This document shows, one piece after another, positions 12,873-24,115 of a DNA stretch of 64,000 bases. The translations under genes and the position numbers were made by a program. Source of the DNA: Antitrichia curtipendula (taxonomy: Eukaryota; Streptophyta; Bryopsida; Hypnales; Leucodontaceae); contig OX579633.1 in the NCBI GenBank assembly GCA_951230915.1, positions 20,866,574-20,930,573 of the forward strand, read 5' to 3'. Position 1 is the first letter of the stretch, and every line of letters begins with the position of its first letter. Under the pieces are notes generated by a model. It worked only from the letters and a program-made list of their open reading frames with translations. It had not been told where the DNA came from and did not search any database.

Positions 12873-13028
12873 AACTGTATAGAATAACCAGGCCCGCTCC
12901 TTCGTGGCCCACAAGCCGTTCAGGTCGAGCACACAGCATCTACCATTCAATCTTCGTTACACACAGTGACATGCCAGAGAACCATAGCCCGTAGGCTCTC
13001 TACTGGCATGCAGGCTTGATTGTGAACG
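12873..13028 (-). ncRNA. H/ACA-like snoRNA candidate, copy 1 (3'-most)
   Basis: On the minus strand the unit runs from a CACA/TGTG lower stem to a terminal ACA plus three bases. The first hairpin has upper stem CATGCCAG/CTGGCATG. The second has lower stem GTAGA paired with TCTAT directly before ACA, and an inner stem GGCTTG/CGGGCC. Copies 2 and 3 carry TCTGC instead of TCTAT, and both versions still pair with GTAGA. The hinge region reads TAACGA, a weaker H box than the ATACGA of the other copies. The guide target is unknown. H/ACA identity is inferred from layout, not from a database match. Confidence 0.45.
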
Positions 13029-13059
13029 AATGCAGTCATTAAATCAAGAATCAGATGTA

Positions 13060-13214
13060 CAATGTGCAGAATAACCAGGCCCGATCCTTCATGGCCCACA
13101 AGCCATTCAGGTCGAGCAGACAGCATCTACCATTTATTCTTCGTATCACATAGTCGCATGCAAGCCACCGCAGCTTTCAAGCTCTCTGCTAGCATGCCGG
13201 CTTAATTGTGTACG
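13060..13214 (-). ncRNA. H/ACA-like snoRNA candidate, copy 2
   Basis: Second tandem unit. It starts CACAATTAAGCC, has a GCATGC-based first hairpin with one mismatch in the upper stem, and carries ATACGA (fits the H box ANANNA) between the hairpins. It ends CTGCACATTG, so ACA lies three bases before the inferred end. Similarity to copy 3 stops within a few bases after ACA, as expected if ACA+3 is the functional 3' end. The three units lie on the strand of the downstream tRNA genes and could be processed from one transcript. Confidence 0.5.
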
Positions 13215-13310
13215 CGTACAGACTATTAAACATCAAGGAGATTTCCACAACTTGATATGTAAATCTTGACACAACTTATTTCCCTCAAAATTTTGATATA
13301 TAATGTGCAG

Positions 13311-13455
13311 AATAACCAGGCCCGATCCTTCATGACCCGCAGGCCATTCAGGTCGAGCAGACAGCATCTACCACTCAATCTTCGTATCACATAGTCGCAT
13401 GCCAGCCACCAAAGCCCAAGAGCCTCCTGCTGGCATGCCGGCTTAATTGTGTACG
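13311..13455 (-). ncRNA. H/ACA-like snoRNA candidate, copy 3 (5'-most)
   Basis: Best-formed unit. CACA pairs with TGTG as lower stem; an internal loop follows (5' side ATTAAGCCG, 3' side GACTA), then a perfect 10-bp upper stem GCATGCCAGC/GCTGGCATGC. Hinge ATACGA fits ANANNA. The second hairpin has inner stem GGCCTG/CGGGCC and lower stem GTAGA/TCTGC, followed at once by ACA and TTA. Its 145-nt length suits plant H/ACA RNAs. The pocket sequences could guide pseudouridylation, but no target was assigned. Confidence 0.5.
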
Positions 13456-13910
13456 ATTTAGGTGTTTGGGTAGCTCATCAAGCTCTCTTCAACCAAATCA
13501 AGAAAATAGTCAGCATTCAGCTCTATGACCTCTCAAACCACGGAACCAGGTAGGAAAATAAATTACTCAATCAGAAACAGTCTAGACGAAATAGGACTTG
13601 CTTCAGAAAAAAGATCAAAAAACGAAATCCTCAAGAAAAATCAAACATCTCAAGAAAACATCAAGACATCGCATCATTAAGAGCGCAACCAAAACAATAC
13701 TCAAAACAGAAGTAGAACGAAATGCAATATAAAGACAACACTCAAAGGTAACGCGTAAGAACTCAGCCCCTGAACACCCCGAGGGCGCCGTCCTGGATAT
13801 AGCCGCCGCAAATCGCGAAAGTGTGTCAAGTGGTCATTTTGAAACACTTGCGCGGCCATCACCGGCCAATCTCCTTCATACATTACACAATGCCAAGATG
13901 CGCATGTTTG

Positions 13911-14075
13911 AAAAAAGCACCGCATAGTACTGGCCGTCTTCACTACCACGATAATCTACAACAGGCTCTCAGGATGCTCGCGCATGACGAGATATTTGCT
14001 CGAAGAACTGAGGAACCTTGTACAGGTGAAGCGAAGCGGGTACACGGAGGTGGAGGAGCTGCAGATATAGCAAAG
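13911..14075 (+). other. Unassigned open frame in the GC-richer island
   Basis: A plus-strand frame without stops ends at TAG about 14075 and includes MTRYLLEELRNLVQVKRSGY, which looks codon-like. No family is recognised. It opens right after an in-frame TGA, has no upstream exon, and faces away from the inferred minus-strand RNA transcript. It may be chance or an exon remnant. Confidence 0.2.
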
Positions 14076-14129
14076 TAATGCAACTTCTCTGCAATTTGAA
14101 GCTCTAGCCTAGGTTCTGAACACGATGCA

Positions 14130-14210
14130 AAACCCTAATCGCCCTCCTCGTTACTATCTTTGCGAAACCCTAATCGTTTCCTTCACAGTTTGACGGCTGC
14201 AGCGTGGGCT
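14130..14210 (-). promoter_or_regulatory. Telo-box and site II-like promoter region
   Basis: Two AAACCCTAA telo-boxes (14130-14138 and 14165-14173) lie beside a TGGGCT site II-like motif (14205-14210). In plants this combination is typical of promoters of ribosomal-protein and snoRNA-cluster genes. Its position about 0.7 kb upstream of the H/ACA-like copies on the minus strand would suit a pol II promoter for that cluster. No clear TATA element was identified. Confidence 0.4.
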
Positions 14211-14332
14211 CGTGACCATAGCCATCTCCACTCAACCCCGTAAACCGCCCCTTCAATTTTGTATGATTTCTTGTAGAGGAGTCTATCATAGCTAGTCTGC
14301 TACACTAACGTACTAATTTTACTTAACCCCTC

Positions 14333-15304
14333 ACCGCCCAAGGGGCCCAAAAGTGGCCTCACACAATCTAGCAGCCGACTTCAAAGTGCTGTAGCTTTTG
14401 CGTCCGGTGTCCAAATTTAACAAAACTTATTGGAAAAGTTGCGCATACTAGACTAGTTTTTGTGGTAAAAATTTCAGATCTATCTAAGATGTATTGGATT
14501 TTTAGAAGCCATTCGAAGTTCGCAGATTCAATTTCAATTCACCACACTGCATTGAGATGGCTGCAACTTCGGGGGCTTGTATCTTTTTCATCAAATGTTA
14601 TTTTTCAATAAAAAAATTTGGGTTTTGTTCCCCATAAAGTCTACTTAATGTGGGAAAATTTTCATGTCAATCCAAGTTGTTTTGAATGCTTGGGAGCAAT
14701 TCGAAGTTCAAAATATAGACATTTTTGCATTACAGTGAACTTCGGCGGCTTATAACTTCTTCAAACAAGGTTCGATTTAAATCATTTTTATTTGAAAAGT
14801 TGCGCATACTTGTCTAGTTCTTGTAGTAAAAATTTCATACCAATCCAAGAAGTCATGATTGACTGAGAGGCATTTTAGTAGAGGTAGGTTCAGCAATAGA
14901 TATGATTTTTTGCTACTTTTTTCACTGTTTTTTGACATTTCAAAACAATTTTGCAAATGCAATCAGTCAATTGAATGATTTTTTTTTCCCACCAAAGTGT
15001 TTTTCTTTTGGTTTTGAATCACTTTTTAGTTCAAAGTTTTTTCATTTGAGTAGGTTTAGAAATCGAATTTCACCTCGAATTGTGTTTTGAGGACAATTTC
15101 AGCATCTTTTTTCAACACTAAAACATTATAATCATTCAATCTATACGGTCAAATGACCTCAAATTTGATTAACACCATCTACAACATGCACACTACAATA
15201 TTGTACGGTTGAGATTTTCATACCTTACTCACATTTAGACTTATAACACTTGAAAAGGAAAGTTGTTTTTTGACATGGTTAGGCCTTGGGCGGTGAGGGG
15301 TTAA
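14333..15304. mobile_element. TTAA-type MITE, 972 bp
   Basis: The ends are long, nearly exact inverted repeats. Left starts TTAACCCCTCACCGCCCAAG and right is its inverse CTTGGGCGGTGAGGGGTTAA, so the element is bounded by TTAA on both sides. The interior is AT-rich and non-coding, and is shared with the decayed copy at 8961-9600. TTAA target duplication with CCC-starting ends is the hallmark of piggyBac-type transposons (established). Assignment of this element to that superfamily is inferred, as no transposase is present. Confidence 0.75.
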
Positions 15305-16971
15305 GGCTATATTTTTTTTACTACAGATGAATATTTTTACTAAAGACCAAGGATATGAGTATTATTCAAAAAGGAATAATTCTATAAACATTGTTGGTCA
15401 ACTTCATTAAGTGTAAAAAAATTTAGAGCATTTTAAAATCAATTACTTTATGTGATACTAAATACATTTTTTAGTATATCAATAGTAAGCAAACTCTACA
15501 TTCTTTTGTTGAATTTTTTTTTATAAATTTGATGAAACGCAATTGGACAATGCAAAATTTAGTATATAATCTTGATTTATTATTGCAAAATTATTTCTCA
15601 AAAAAATTCATTTATTTCTAGAATTATTTTAAAGTGAATAAGCTACTAGTCTTTGGTATTTTTTGTACTTCGATTATTCCAACATACGATAAATATACTT
15701 GAAAACATCCCTCGTCTATTTGTGTCTTTTATCTAGACAGTTATAATAATTTAACTTTAGAAATCTTGAATGGATGTAGACATGGGATGTAATTGACTAA
15801 TAAATGCTTTTGAATATGCCTTATTCATTAGCTTCTAGGATTTTTTCAAGAAAACAATTGTGAAATAGATATCATTGCAATAAAGTTGAATTCAAAAATC
15901 ATTATTTTGTAATGAATGATTCATTTGTATAATTTGTTTAATCCTTAAATTTTCAAGTATTTTTTTCTAATGTTAAGAGTTCTTGGAAATAAGCTTCAAA
16001 TATGCAAAATCTTGGGTAAAAAATTATATTTTAAATTCATTATGAAAATTGTTGTGTAGATTTTGAGATTTTTTAAAATTGACAATAATTCACTACTTTG
16101 GCACTTAAAAAAATTTGTAGAGTAGATTTCAAAAATCATTAATTGATTATGGTTATAAAGTCAATTTTGTTAAATTGACGATATTCCAATACTTTGGTAC
16201 TTTTAGTGTAGACAACCTAAACTCCAAATCTATACATGTCCTAGTTTGTGGACTCAAATAGATCTTTGTGAAGATACATGTTACAAATTTTTATTAGTGG
16301 AATTTCACCAATTTAATGAAATTGATGTTTTATGTACATGTTATGTTCTTTGGAATAAGATATATTGTTTTGTGACCACAATTTTAATTAGACATGTGAA
16401 AAGAGGATTGAAACACTTTAAGTCACTTTAAGTATATATCCCCTCATGATCAAACATTATAATCCTCCAATATATATATATATATGTGATATTTTTGTAT
16501 TTTTCTAAATGATCTACAACAAGTCTAGTTTTAGATTGTATTGTTACAATTGAAAGAAATTAGATAAAATCTATTTAAACATCAACTTTTAGTTCAATTT
16601 AGAGTAAACTCCAAGAAACAAGCTACATCAACATTACAACATTTCTATGAAATAAGCTTCAAAGCTTCTTGACTTGTAGATAAGTTGCATGATAGGAATT
16701 CTCATCTCATCTCATCTAGCTATGGTGTTTCATGCAACTAGAATCTAGAGATTTTATCAACAACACGTGCATTTTGCTTTGTGAACAATAAGTTGCATAT
16801 CAATCAAAGGGCTTTGATGAAGGAAATTGGTCCAGTAGAAATAATATCAATATAATATGTGCTCTAATCTTTTTTAGGCTAGGCAGAATGATCCACCATT
16901 TATGATCATTCATAACATCTCTAACTTAAAGACAAACGGATTGTTAACAAATATTGTACTGATGCAATGTC
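15305..16971. other. AT-rich intergenic DNA, no gene seen
   Basis: No supported ORF, RNA gene or complete element. A short (AT)n run sits near 16471-16485. The remainder is unique-looking AT-rich sequence. Confidence 0.6.
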
Positions 16972-17216
16972 TTCATGGGTTTGTACCATAATTGCACTAA
17001 CTCAGTGTATTTTTACGCACTAAATTAGTGCGAAAACAATGAATATCAAAAGCGTGTGGTTTATGTACTTTAACTATATGATTGTTGTGCAGTTTTGACA
17101 CAACAATTGTATAGCTAAAGTACATAAACCATACGCTTTTGATATTCATTGTTTTTGCATTGATTCAGTGCATAAAAATACATTGAGTCACTGCGATTAT
17201 GGTACGAACCCATGAA
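16972..17216. mobile_element. Foldback (palindromic) element, 245 bp
   Basis: The segment is one long imperfect palindrome. It starts TTCATGGGTTTGTACCATAAT and ends with the inverse. The arms share GTTTATGTACTTTA, AAAAGCGT/ACGCTTTT and ATATCAATGTT-type phrases, and the centre is near 17094 (TTGTGCAGTTTTGACACAA). It is non-coding. The layout fits a foldback MITE or an inverted duplication, and a transcript would form a hairpin of about 120 bp. Confidence 0.75.
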
Positions 17217-17460
17217 ACAACGATAACCGCACGATAATTGTTGCCAAATCGTAGGGTCTAAACTTTGTGATGAATGTTTGAATCTTCAAACTAAATCCCT
17301 AGATAGAAGAATTCTAAGCAACTTGTTTAAAATATTTTCCATGGCTCATCAATAAATGAATGTGCCATTTGTATCATTGCCTTTTGCACTTTTCTTACCA
17401 AAACGTGGACAAATCCCCCAAAATATCCCCAAATGGTTTTTGCATTTGCAATGGTTCAAA

Positions 17461-17904
17461 TTAACTACCCATCCAATGGTCCATAAATGAATCAAAATTT
17501 AAACTAGTAGGATCCAAGTATTGGCAATACAATGTGATATGAAGAAGCCATGAAAATACACTTATTGGAATTGAAATTACCTGATAGGAGAAGAATTTCT
17601 TCATCCATTTGGAACAAGATAAGTTGGATATTGGCATGCGAGCCATCCCAATAAATTGGTCTTCACCGGAATAGCTCTTGTTATAGATTTTGATGGAAAG
17701 ATGCCCAATTTGGAAACAAGCATTGTCAATTTTAGACTAGAAAATGTAGTTCCAGTGAAGGTTTGTCTTGCCATTAAAATCAATCAATGTGTTGATTGTG
17801 AAGGCCTTGTCAATGTACAATTCCGCTCTTGGGTTCATGTTGCCCAAGCATCTCAAATTCTCAAGATTGTGTGCACCTAGAATCGTCAATTCCACGAGCT
17901 CCAT
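17461..17904 (-). pseudogene. Broken C2-domain gene (SRC2/BAP-like)
   Basis: From ATG 17904 the minus strand encodes a C2 beta-sandwich. It opens MELVELTILGAHNLENLRCL, continues with GNMNPRAELYID, and has DFNGKTNLHWNYIF, the counterpart of the plant C2 motif D..G..NP.WNE..F. After an in-frame TAG (about 17738) the frame continues SKIDNACFQIGHLSIKIYNK, then GEDQFIGMARMPISNL, typical of C2 strands 6-7. The domain could end at a donor (TATCAG/GTAATT, 17581) or run on to a stop at 17461. Such proteins bind membranes, often with Ca2+. The expected Asp at the GKMDPY position is Asn here (GNMNPR). The amber codon mid-domain argues for a pseudogene unless it is a sequencing error. Confidence 0.6.
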
Positions 17905-17922
17905 GTTGGCCTCATTGTTCAA

Positions 17923-18681
17923 GGAACCATTTTTACCTAATTAATGAAATAACAAATAATCCAAAACATGTTAGGTTCCAAAGAAGTGGTAATTAAAATT
18001 TTGGATTGATTTACAAACACCCCATTGACATTTTGAAGTTTCAGATTACCTAGACTATACCATTCAACGTAGTTTGTCAAAAATTCCATGACCTTTTGCC
18101 TGATAGCAATAGTCCATCTACAGTTCGGATAGTGTTCCCTACACTAGAGCAAGCAAGAGAGTGCACATGCATTACATATATGCATATATTAAAAAAAAAC
18201 TAATAGAACTTGGAGGGTTTAACAATATTTTTTAGCCAATACATGCAACATTTGGAACATGCTTTACCAACGTTATCAAAGATGCTTCAACAACGCTTTT
18301 AAAAAAACATGCATGAATATTTTGGAACACACTCCTTTCAGCAAATAATCAAACATGCAACGTTATTTGGCAAATTGGCCTAATAGTGATTGTATGCCAT
18401 CTTCTGAGTGGATAGTGTACAATATCCACTCCCCAAATCCTAGCAGTGTGGACCGTTGATTGATTGGCCAGATCAACAGTCATCATTTTTTTCCTCTCCC
18501 CACAAAATCAACGACAGAGGAGGGATTTTTTATTTTCCCATTTTCAATCAACGGTCCATATTCATCTAGGGAGGGGGGTGACTAGCAAGATGTGGGTGCC
18601 ATCTTTCTAGGAGATAGTGATTGCTAGGCCAACTTTGAATGCGGGGATCAAGCTTGAGGCTACAATGCACACCATACTTAT
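17923..18681. other. Intergenic DNA, no gene seen
   Basis: No exon supporting extension of the C2 pseudogene was identified upstream. The stretch is AT-rich with no recognised element. Confidence 0.5.
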
Positions 18682-19093
18682 TAAGGTAGTGTGCTCTAAA
18701 AGCCGTCCATCTTCTTCAAACCGTCCTATTTTTAGATGAGAATGGAGATGGGATAATCCTTAAATGAACCAGCTTAGCAATTGAATGCATGGAGGAAAAA
18801 TTATTTTTCTATTGCAAGAGCCAATCATTGTCTTTGATTTCCGCTCATCTCTTTACAAATTGCAAGTGGATGGATTTTAGAAGACCTATGATCACAAATA
18901 GGTGCCAGTGCCCCGAGTCTTTAAAAATTTATAAATAATTCACAAATGCTTAGAAAAATACAAAACCACTTGTGTTAGGTTCCACATCTATTTTTCTTTC
19001 TCTGACAAATGATCTAAAAATATTTCTGACCATGGAAGCCTGTGAAAAGGCAGACCAGCCCTGAAATGGTTGCTTTAAGAGCCTGTTACCTTA
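18682..19093. mobile_element. TA-flanked MITE (AGGTAGGAGG family), 412 bp
   Basis: The left end reads TAAGGTAGTGTGCTC and the right end GAGCCTGTTACCTTA, imperfect inverse copies. The interior shares CATAACTAATTC-, ATATGAAACCACTTGTGTTAG- and CTATTTTTCTTTCTCTGA-like phrases with the copy at 39247-39661. It is non-coding. A TA duplication outside AGGTAG... would suit a Tc1/mariner-like element, but that is inference. Confidence 0.6.
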
Positions 19094-19709
19094 GATGTAG
19101 CCTAACTAGAAACAAACAAAAAATTCAGTCAAGGTCACAAGCTAATCAAGAACCCTAATGGCCTCTCCTGGCCTCTCCTTGCTTTAGAACTTGCCTTGCA
19201 AAAACTGCATGTCAATCAATTGATGTTTTGAAATTACAAAAGACAGTGTAAGCCAGTGTTTTTTTTTCCGGTGATTTGGTGCAAAATTGCACCAAATTTT
19301 TTGACCTAGCACCAAGCCTATAGGAAATTTTTAGTAAAATTTTGGATGAATCGCCAAAAAACTTCAAGTTCAAGAAAAATCTTGGATGAACTCACCACAT
19401 TGTGAATGAAAATAGAATTATAGATACAAAGTATCACATTTTCTATATAGTACTTGGATGAATGTTGAAACTTGGAGCACCACCGTAAGATTTAATATCG
19501 CCACTTCACCACTTCATGGAAAATGAAAAAAAACCCACTGGTGTAAGCAAGTGTGACCTTCTTGATGCTAAATTAACTGACATCAGGATGAATTAAAGTA
19601 ACGAAGCCTGTTCAAACACGTACAACATGTGAGCATGCACACAAATTGAAATAGCCTCGATAGATTATACATATGACAAAGTTAACATAGGCAATTTGGT
19701 GCTCATTAC

Positions 19710-19863
19710 GGTAAACTATCTCATTATGGACTAAATGGGAGCAAGCCCATTGTGGGCAAAATTGTAATGGTGGTGTACGTTCTAGTTCTGAAATGTACAC
19801 CACCATTATAATTTTACCCACAATGGGCTTGCTCATATTTAATCCGTAATGAGGTAGTTTACC
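19710..19863. mobile_element. Foldback element, about 154 bp
   Basis: GGTAAACTATCTCATTA...GCAAGCCCATTGTGGG...GGTGGTGTAC is followed, after a short centre near 19787, by its inverse ending GAGGTAGTTTACC. The arms are about 74 bp with a few mismatches. It is non-coding. A transcript through it would fold into a long, miRNA-precursor-like hairpin. Confidence 0.75.
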
Positions 19864-19985
19864 TTATTATTATCATGAGAGTCTTCCTGCCACCATGGGT
19901 TGTCGCTGGGATCCATTTTCAATTGAGCACCATAACAAAACAACCAATAATCTTCAATTTCCATCTCCTTGCTTGCTACATACAA

Positions 19986-20924
19986 TTAACCCCTAAAGGA
20001 CCAGCCTACAGAATTTGGCAACATAAAAAAATGAGGCAGGTACATATGGCCAGAGATTTACAAGTTTGAGGTTGAAACTTTAATAGAAGTTGTGGACGAG
20101 GAGTACCTTTCATTTGAACTAAATTTATGACATTTGGAAATACAAGTCAAAAATTATGGCGTAATATGTTACTTTTTTTCCTCGGCTGGGCAGTCCGGGC
20201 ATATCAGAAAAAATCATTTTTTTCAAAAACAAAATTTTGAAACTGGTTTTCCAGAGTTATCTATATGTGGAAAGCTTTTAATCATTCCATTTTGACCAAT
20301 GAGTCAAAAGTTATTAGGAGTTTTAGTTTGCGGGCAGTTTTGGAATCTCTACTCTAAAATAAACTTTGAAGTCTTTTATCTTACTCAATTTTCAATATTT
20401 TTTGAAAAAAATAAAATCATAGGATGTAGATTGTTTCATACAGCATTTCAACTTTTGGGATTGGCATTTTTCAATTTCATACATAATTTCTTAACAATTT
20501 AGTATTTTGAATCATTCTCTACTTCATTGTACTTACTATTTTTTTCCTATATGTTGTACGATTCCAAATGATGTGAAATTTTTCAAGCATGTAGCCAACT
20601 TGTTTAGGAAAAAGAACTCAAAGAAGCACCACCATTTTGGACTTTTTCATAAACAATTAAACAATTGAGCTTGTAAAGTGCAGCTACCCTGTTTTTTGTA
20701 GGGTCAAAAAAACAATTTCAGTGATTTTGAATGCTTATATCTTGCTATCCATGTGGTGGAAATTTCTGAAATTTTTACCACATATTCTCAAGTTAGCATA
20801 CTACAAGATCCTACGGTTATATGTGTCCAAAAAAAGTTTTTTTCAAAAATTTGGTACTTGTACTAAAAATGGCAGTTCTTGAGCGTTTTCAGTGAAAACA
20901 TAGTCACGGAACTTTAGGGGTTAA
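19986..20924. mobile_element. TTAA-type MITE, 939 bp
   Basis: The left end is TTAACCCCTAAAGGACCAG and the right end CTTTAGGGGTTAA; the first 13 bp are exact inverse copies including TTAA. The interior is non-coding and matches, in the opposite orientation, the copy at 33961-34881 (for example AAAGAAGCACCACCATTTTGGAC and GTGAAAACATAGTCACGGA-like phrases). Confidence 0.75.
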
Positions 20925-21129
20925 ACAACCCAATATGTAACAAGTGAATAAACACTCTATCTTGAATTAAAATTAAAAATCAACAACAATTGATCACCAC
21001 AGCATAACAACAAATCCTAGAGTAAAATCCAACAATCATCAAACCATTGTATATTCTAATGACTTTCTCATGGTCTTTGTACAGTCGGGTACAGAAATCT
21101 TACAAATTTTTTGCATTCTTAGTGAAAGA

Positions 21130-21660
21130 AGTTCCACTGCTGCCAACTTTGACACCCTCCCGAGGGTTGAAAATCTGTTTTTTTGTCTTGAATTCTTTTA
21201 ACAAATTCATCTCTATGTTAATAACATATGTGCAAAATTTCATGGCCAAAAGATTTACAGAAAAAAAGATATTCAAAGTCTACCAACATGTGTAGTTGTG
21301 AGAAAAATTTCACTACTACCAACTTTGCCACCCTCCCAAGGATTGAGAATTTTTTTTTGTTGCCATGAATTTTTTTACATGATATCATGTCTATGTTGAT
21401 AATATGTGTACCAAATTTCAAAACCAAAAGATTTACACGAAAAAAGATATTTGAAATCTACCAACATAGGGAGTTGGAAGGGACAATTTCACTACTGCCA
21501 ACTTTGCCACCCTCCCAAGGATTGAAAAAAACTTTTTTTGGCATGAAACTTATTTTCATGGAAGCATCTCCATATTGATAATATGTGTGCCAAATCTCAA
21601 GTTCAAAAAACTCACACAAAAAAAGATATTTGAAATCTACCAACATAGGGAGTTAATAGC
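21130..21660. repeat. Three tandem copies of a 178-bp unit
   Basis: The phrase CCAACTTTG(A/C)CACCCTCCC recurs at about 21142, 21318 and 21497, spaced 176 and 179 bp. Each unit also holds ATGTTGATAATATGTGT, CAAAAGATTTACA and GATATTTGAAATCTACCAACA. Copies 2 and 3 are closer to each other than to copy 1. It is non-coding and may be a short satellite seed. Confidence 0.85.
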
Positions 21661-23280
21661 GAATCATTTTTAATTAATTTAATAATTTAATTTTTTTGAG
21701 TTCATCAAACGGGGTAATTGAAAAAATAAATAAATTATAATTTAAAATTTTTTTTTTAGTGCACAATGACATCTTCGTCACTATGTACTCAAAAGAGGCA
21801 ATAACTCCCTTCCTCAAATTTTCGTGATTGTCAGACCGACCTTTTAATGGCCTAATTTGGTTACTTTCTAGCGGGCCTTTGGAGGCCCTTGATTTTCTCT
21901 AATGGTGTATATCACTACTTGAAGTTTTGAATGTTCAATTTGTCAAATATTCTTACATGAAATATGAATTAAGTTTATAATTCTTTGATTAATACCTTCT
22001 TGCCTTATGTTCAGTTACTTATTAATTCCATTCTCATTGCTTAAAAGATACCTCATGTGTACTTAAATTGTGCCTAAACCCAAATAAGCTATGTTCAAAT
22101 TGTATTCACATTCTATAAAAATGGAATTAAATGAAGTTTTTATACTAAGGTTATGTGTTGAAGATTTCATCTAAAACTGGATTAATTATTTTAATCCACC
22201 TTCTGTTTAAACGAGATTAATTGTTTTGTTTCGGTTTATAAAAAAGAAATTCTTTTATACTGCATTGTATCCTAACTTAAATATAAAACACAAGCATTTG
22301 ATCAAGTATTAACTTTTAAAAATAAAAAAGTATAACATCAAATTGAGCATGTTCAATATGAAATGGGGAAAAAACAACCAAGAGTAGCACTTGTGGATTG
22401 AAAGATTGTATGTTTGAGGGTTAGGACTTTGATTACATTCAAGCTCTTCAATCATAAAATTCAATATCACATTCAATATAATTAACATATCCTTGAAGCA
22501 TCAAAATAAACCTTAAATGAACAAATAAGAATCTAAACCATAATTGAAAGCAATATTTCAATTCACATTATCAAATAAGATAAACCATAGAGAAGCTCAT
22601 AGCATAGGAATAATTCGGTAGTAGAATGCATTGCAAACAATCTTTCAGTGTCATAGTTATGAAATGAAATAGCATTCATAGAAAAAAGATAAGTACAATG
22701 TAGCAAAATGGAAATAACATCAACACTATTCCGCATTCTTTTTAACAAAATCTGCAAACATAGGTGCCATGCGCTCACTACTAGCCTACTACAATTGGAA
22801 CAATTTGAGCTCCAATTCTCCTGACATTCCATTTGACATTCCACCTTATTATATGTGTATATGGTCATGGAAGCTTCAATCATGAGCTTCTCAATTTATG
22901 TAGTAAGAATCAACTAGTTTGTCCTATGTATCCATCAAACTCTTGTCAGTTTGGGCCCTTTTAGTAGGTTTCAAAGAAGTACCTTTGCCATGACATCCAA
23001 CTAAATAAGTTGCACATATTTGTGGATTGCTTCCAGTGCTATCGTGGACGATGCCGATAGATGAAGCTGGAACGGAGTGTGGTGGTGACTACAGTGGAGA
23101 TGGTTGACCATATTTATGTGTGCTCTTTGGAAAGATTAACGGGAGCATTTGAAGTCCCTATTCCTAGCACCGGTACACCTTGATCCATTCCTCCCAATAT
23201 ACCATTGACCTTCATAGTGTGGTTGAGATCTCGTCAATTTGGTCATACTAAATGAACTTGGTATCATCACCTCTAGCACC
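21661..23280. other. AT-rich intergenic DNA, no gene seen
   Basis: No recognisable coding or RNA gene. Open frames are short and of low complexity. Confidence 0.55.
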
Positions 23281-23289
23281 GGTCCTAGT

Positions 23290-23600
23290 GTGGTTCTTCA
23301 AACTTCTTCATCTTCAAATACGTGCTCCACAACTTCTTCCACTTGTCAGCCAACAATCTCATCTTCCGCCCGGATTCTTGAAGGAATTGTGCAATGAAAA
23401 GCTTGTGAATTCTCATCCACTGATGCTATCGCATTGTAATAGTGTTGTGAGACTCCACATGCTCCTTGCACTACAATAATAAAAAAAATTGATTGCGGCA
23501 TTGCTCCAATCTTGTTCCCGTGGTGTTGCTTGTAGAATCAAAGGTGGAGGGGCACCTATAGGGATGGAAGAAACATGAAGAGAAGCTTGAGAACTCGGTC
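23290..23600 (-). pseudogene. Possible trihelix/Myb-like gene remnant
   Basis: The minus strand shows separate frames resembling a trihelix- or SANT-like helix block: TPREQDWSNAAINFF near 23470-23520, and LADKWKKLWSTYLKMKKFEE near 23296-23355. The second fits the pattern C..KW..L...Y.K.K. Frames shift between them and stops intervene, so any gene is broken. Such domains occur both in trihelix transcription factors and in Harbinger-type transposon companions. The match rests on a short pattern only. Confidence 0.25.
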
Positions 23601-24115
23601 TAGCGGATGATGATGTAGGACTATTTGAAAGAACCATCTGCAAAAAAACTCTAATCCTCCATGCTCACAAAAACCGTGAAATTCCTTCAAAGCAATTAAC
23701 AAAAAAAGGAGAGAGAACCTAAACCTCAAGCCCAACCCCTCAACTTCCTTACAAGCTATTTAAAAAACATGAAGGTATCCTACACCCAAGCACAAGCTCG
23801 TAAGCTTCCACACAATTCTAAAAAATCTGGCTTTTGCAGTAGCTGCACCTGCCCTGGAGCTAGTGCAACAAGTGCACAGAAATTGGACTGAAAGATATTA
23901 AAAAAAAATTCCAGGATATCCCCCGCCAGTTGCCATGTCCTGTGGATTTTTAATCGTACTGGGATAGAATTCCATGTATGCTCCTTCTACAGTGTTTGAT
24001 ACACTCATATCTGTGGAACTCTCTCTCCTACTTCCACGTTTACGGATCATCGGTGGCATGTTCTTGTTTTTTAGTTGCTTTCTTTACCCACCGGGCTCAC
24101 ATGTAAGCTGGCCCT

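Noticed and set aside
12873..13455. Copies as U1, U2, U4, U5 or U6 snRNA, SRP RNA or RNase P RNA genes
   Set aside because: None of the conserved landmark sequences of those RNAs is present on either strand; the ACA end and two-hairpin layout fit H/ACA better.
14130..14173. AAACCCTAA motifs as interstitial telomere
   Set aside because: Only two separated single units occur, not a tandem array. They fit promoter telo-boxes better.
21130..21660. CRISPR-like array
   Set aside because: Units are 178 bp, diverged throughout and contiguous, with no short repeat/spacer pattern; the DNA is eukaryotic.
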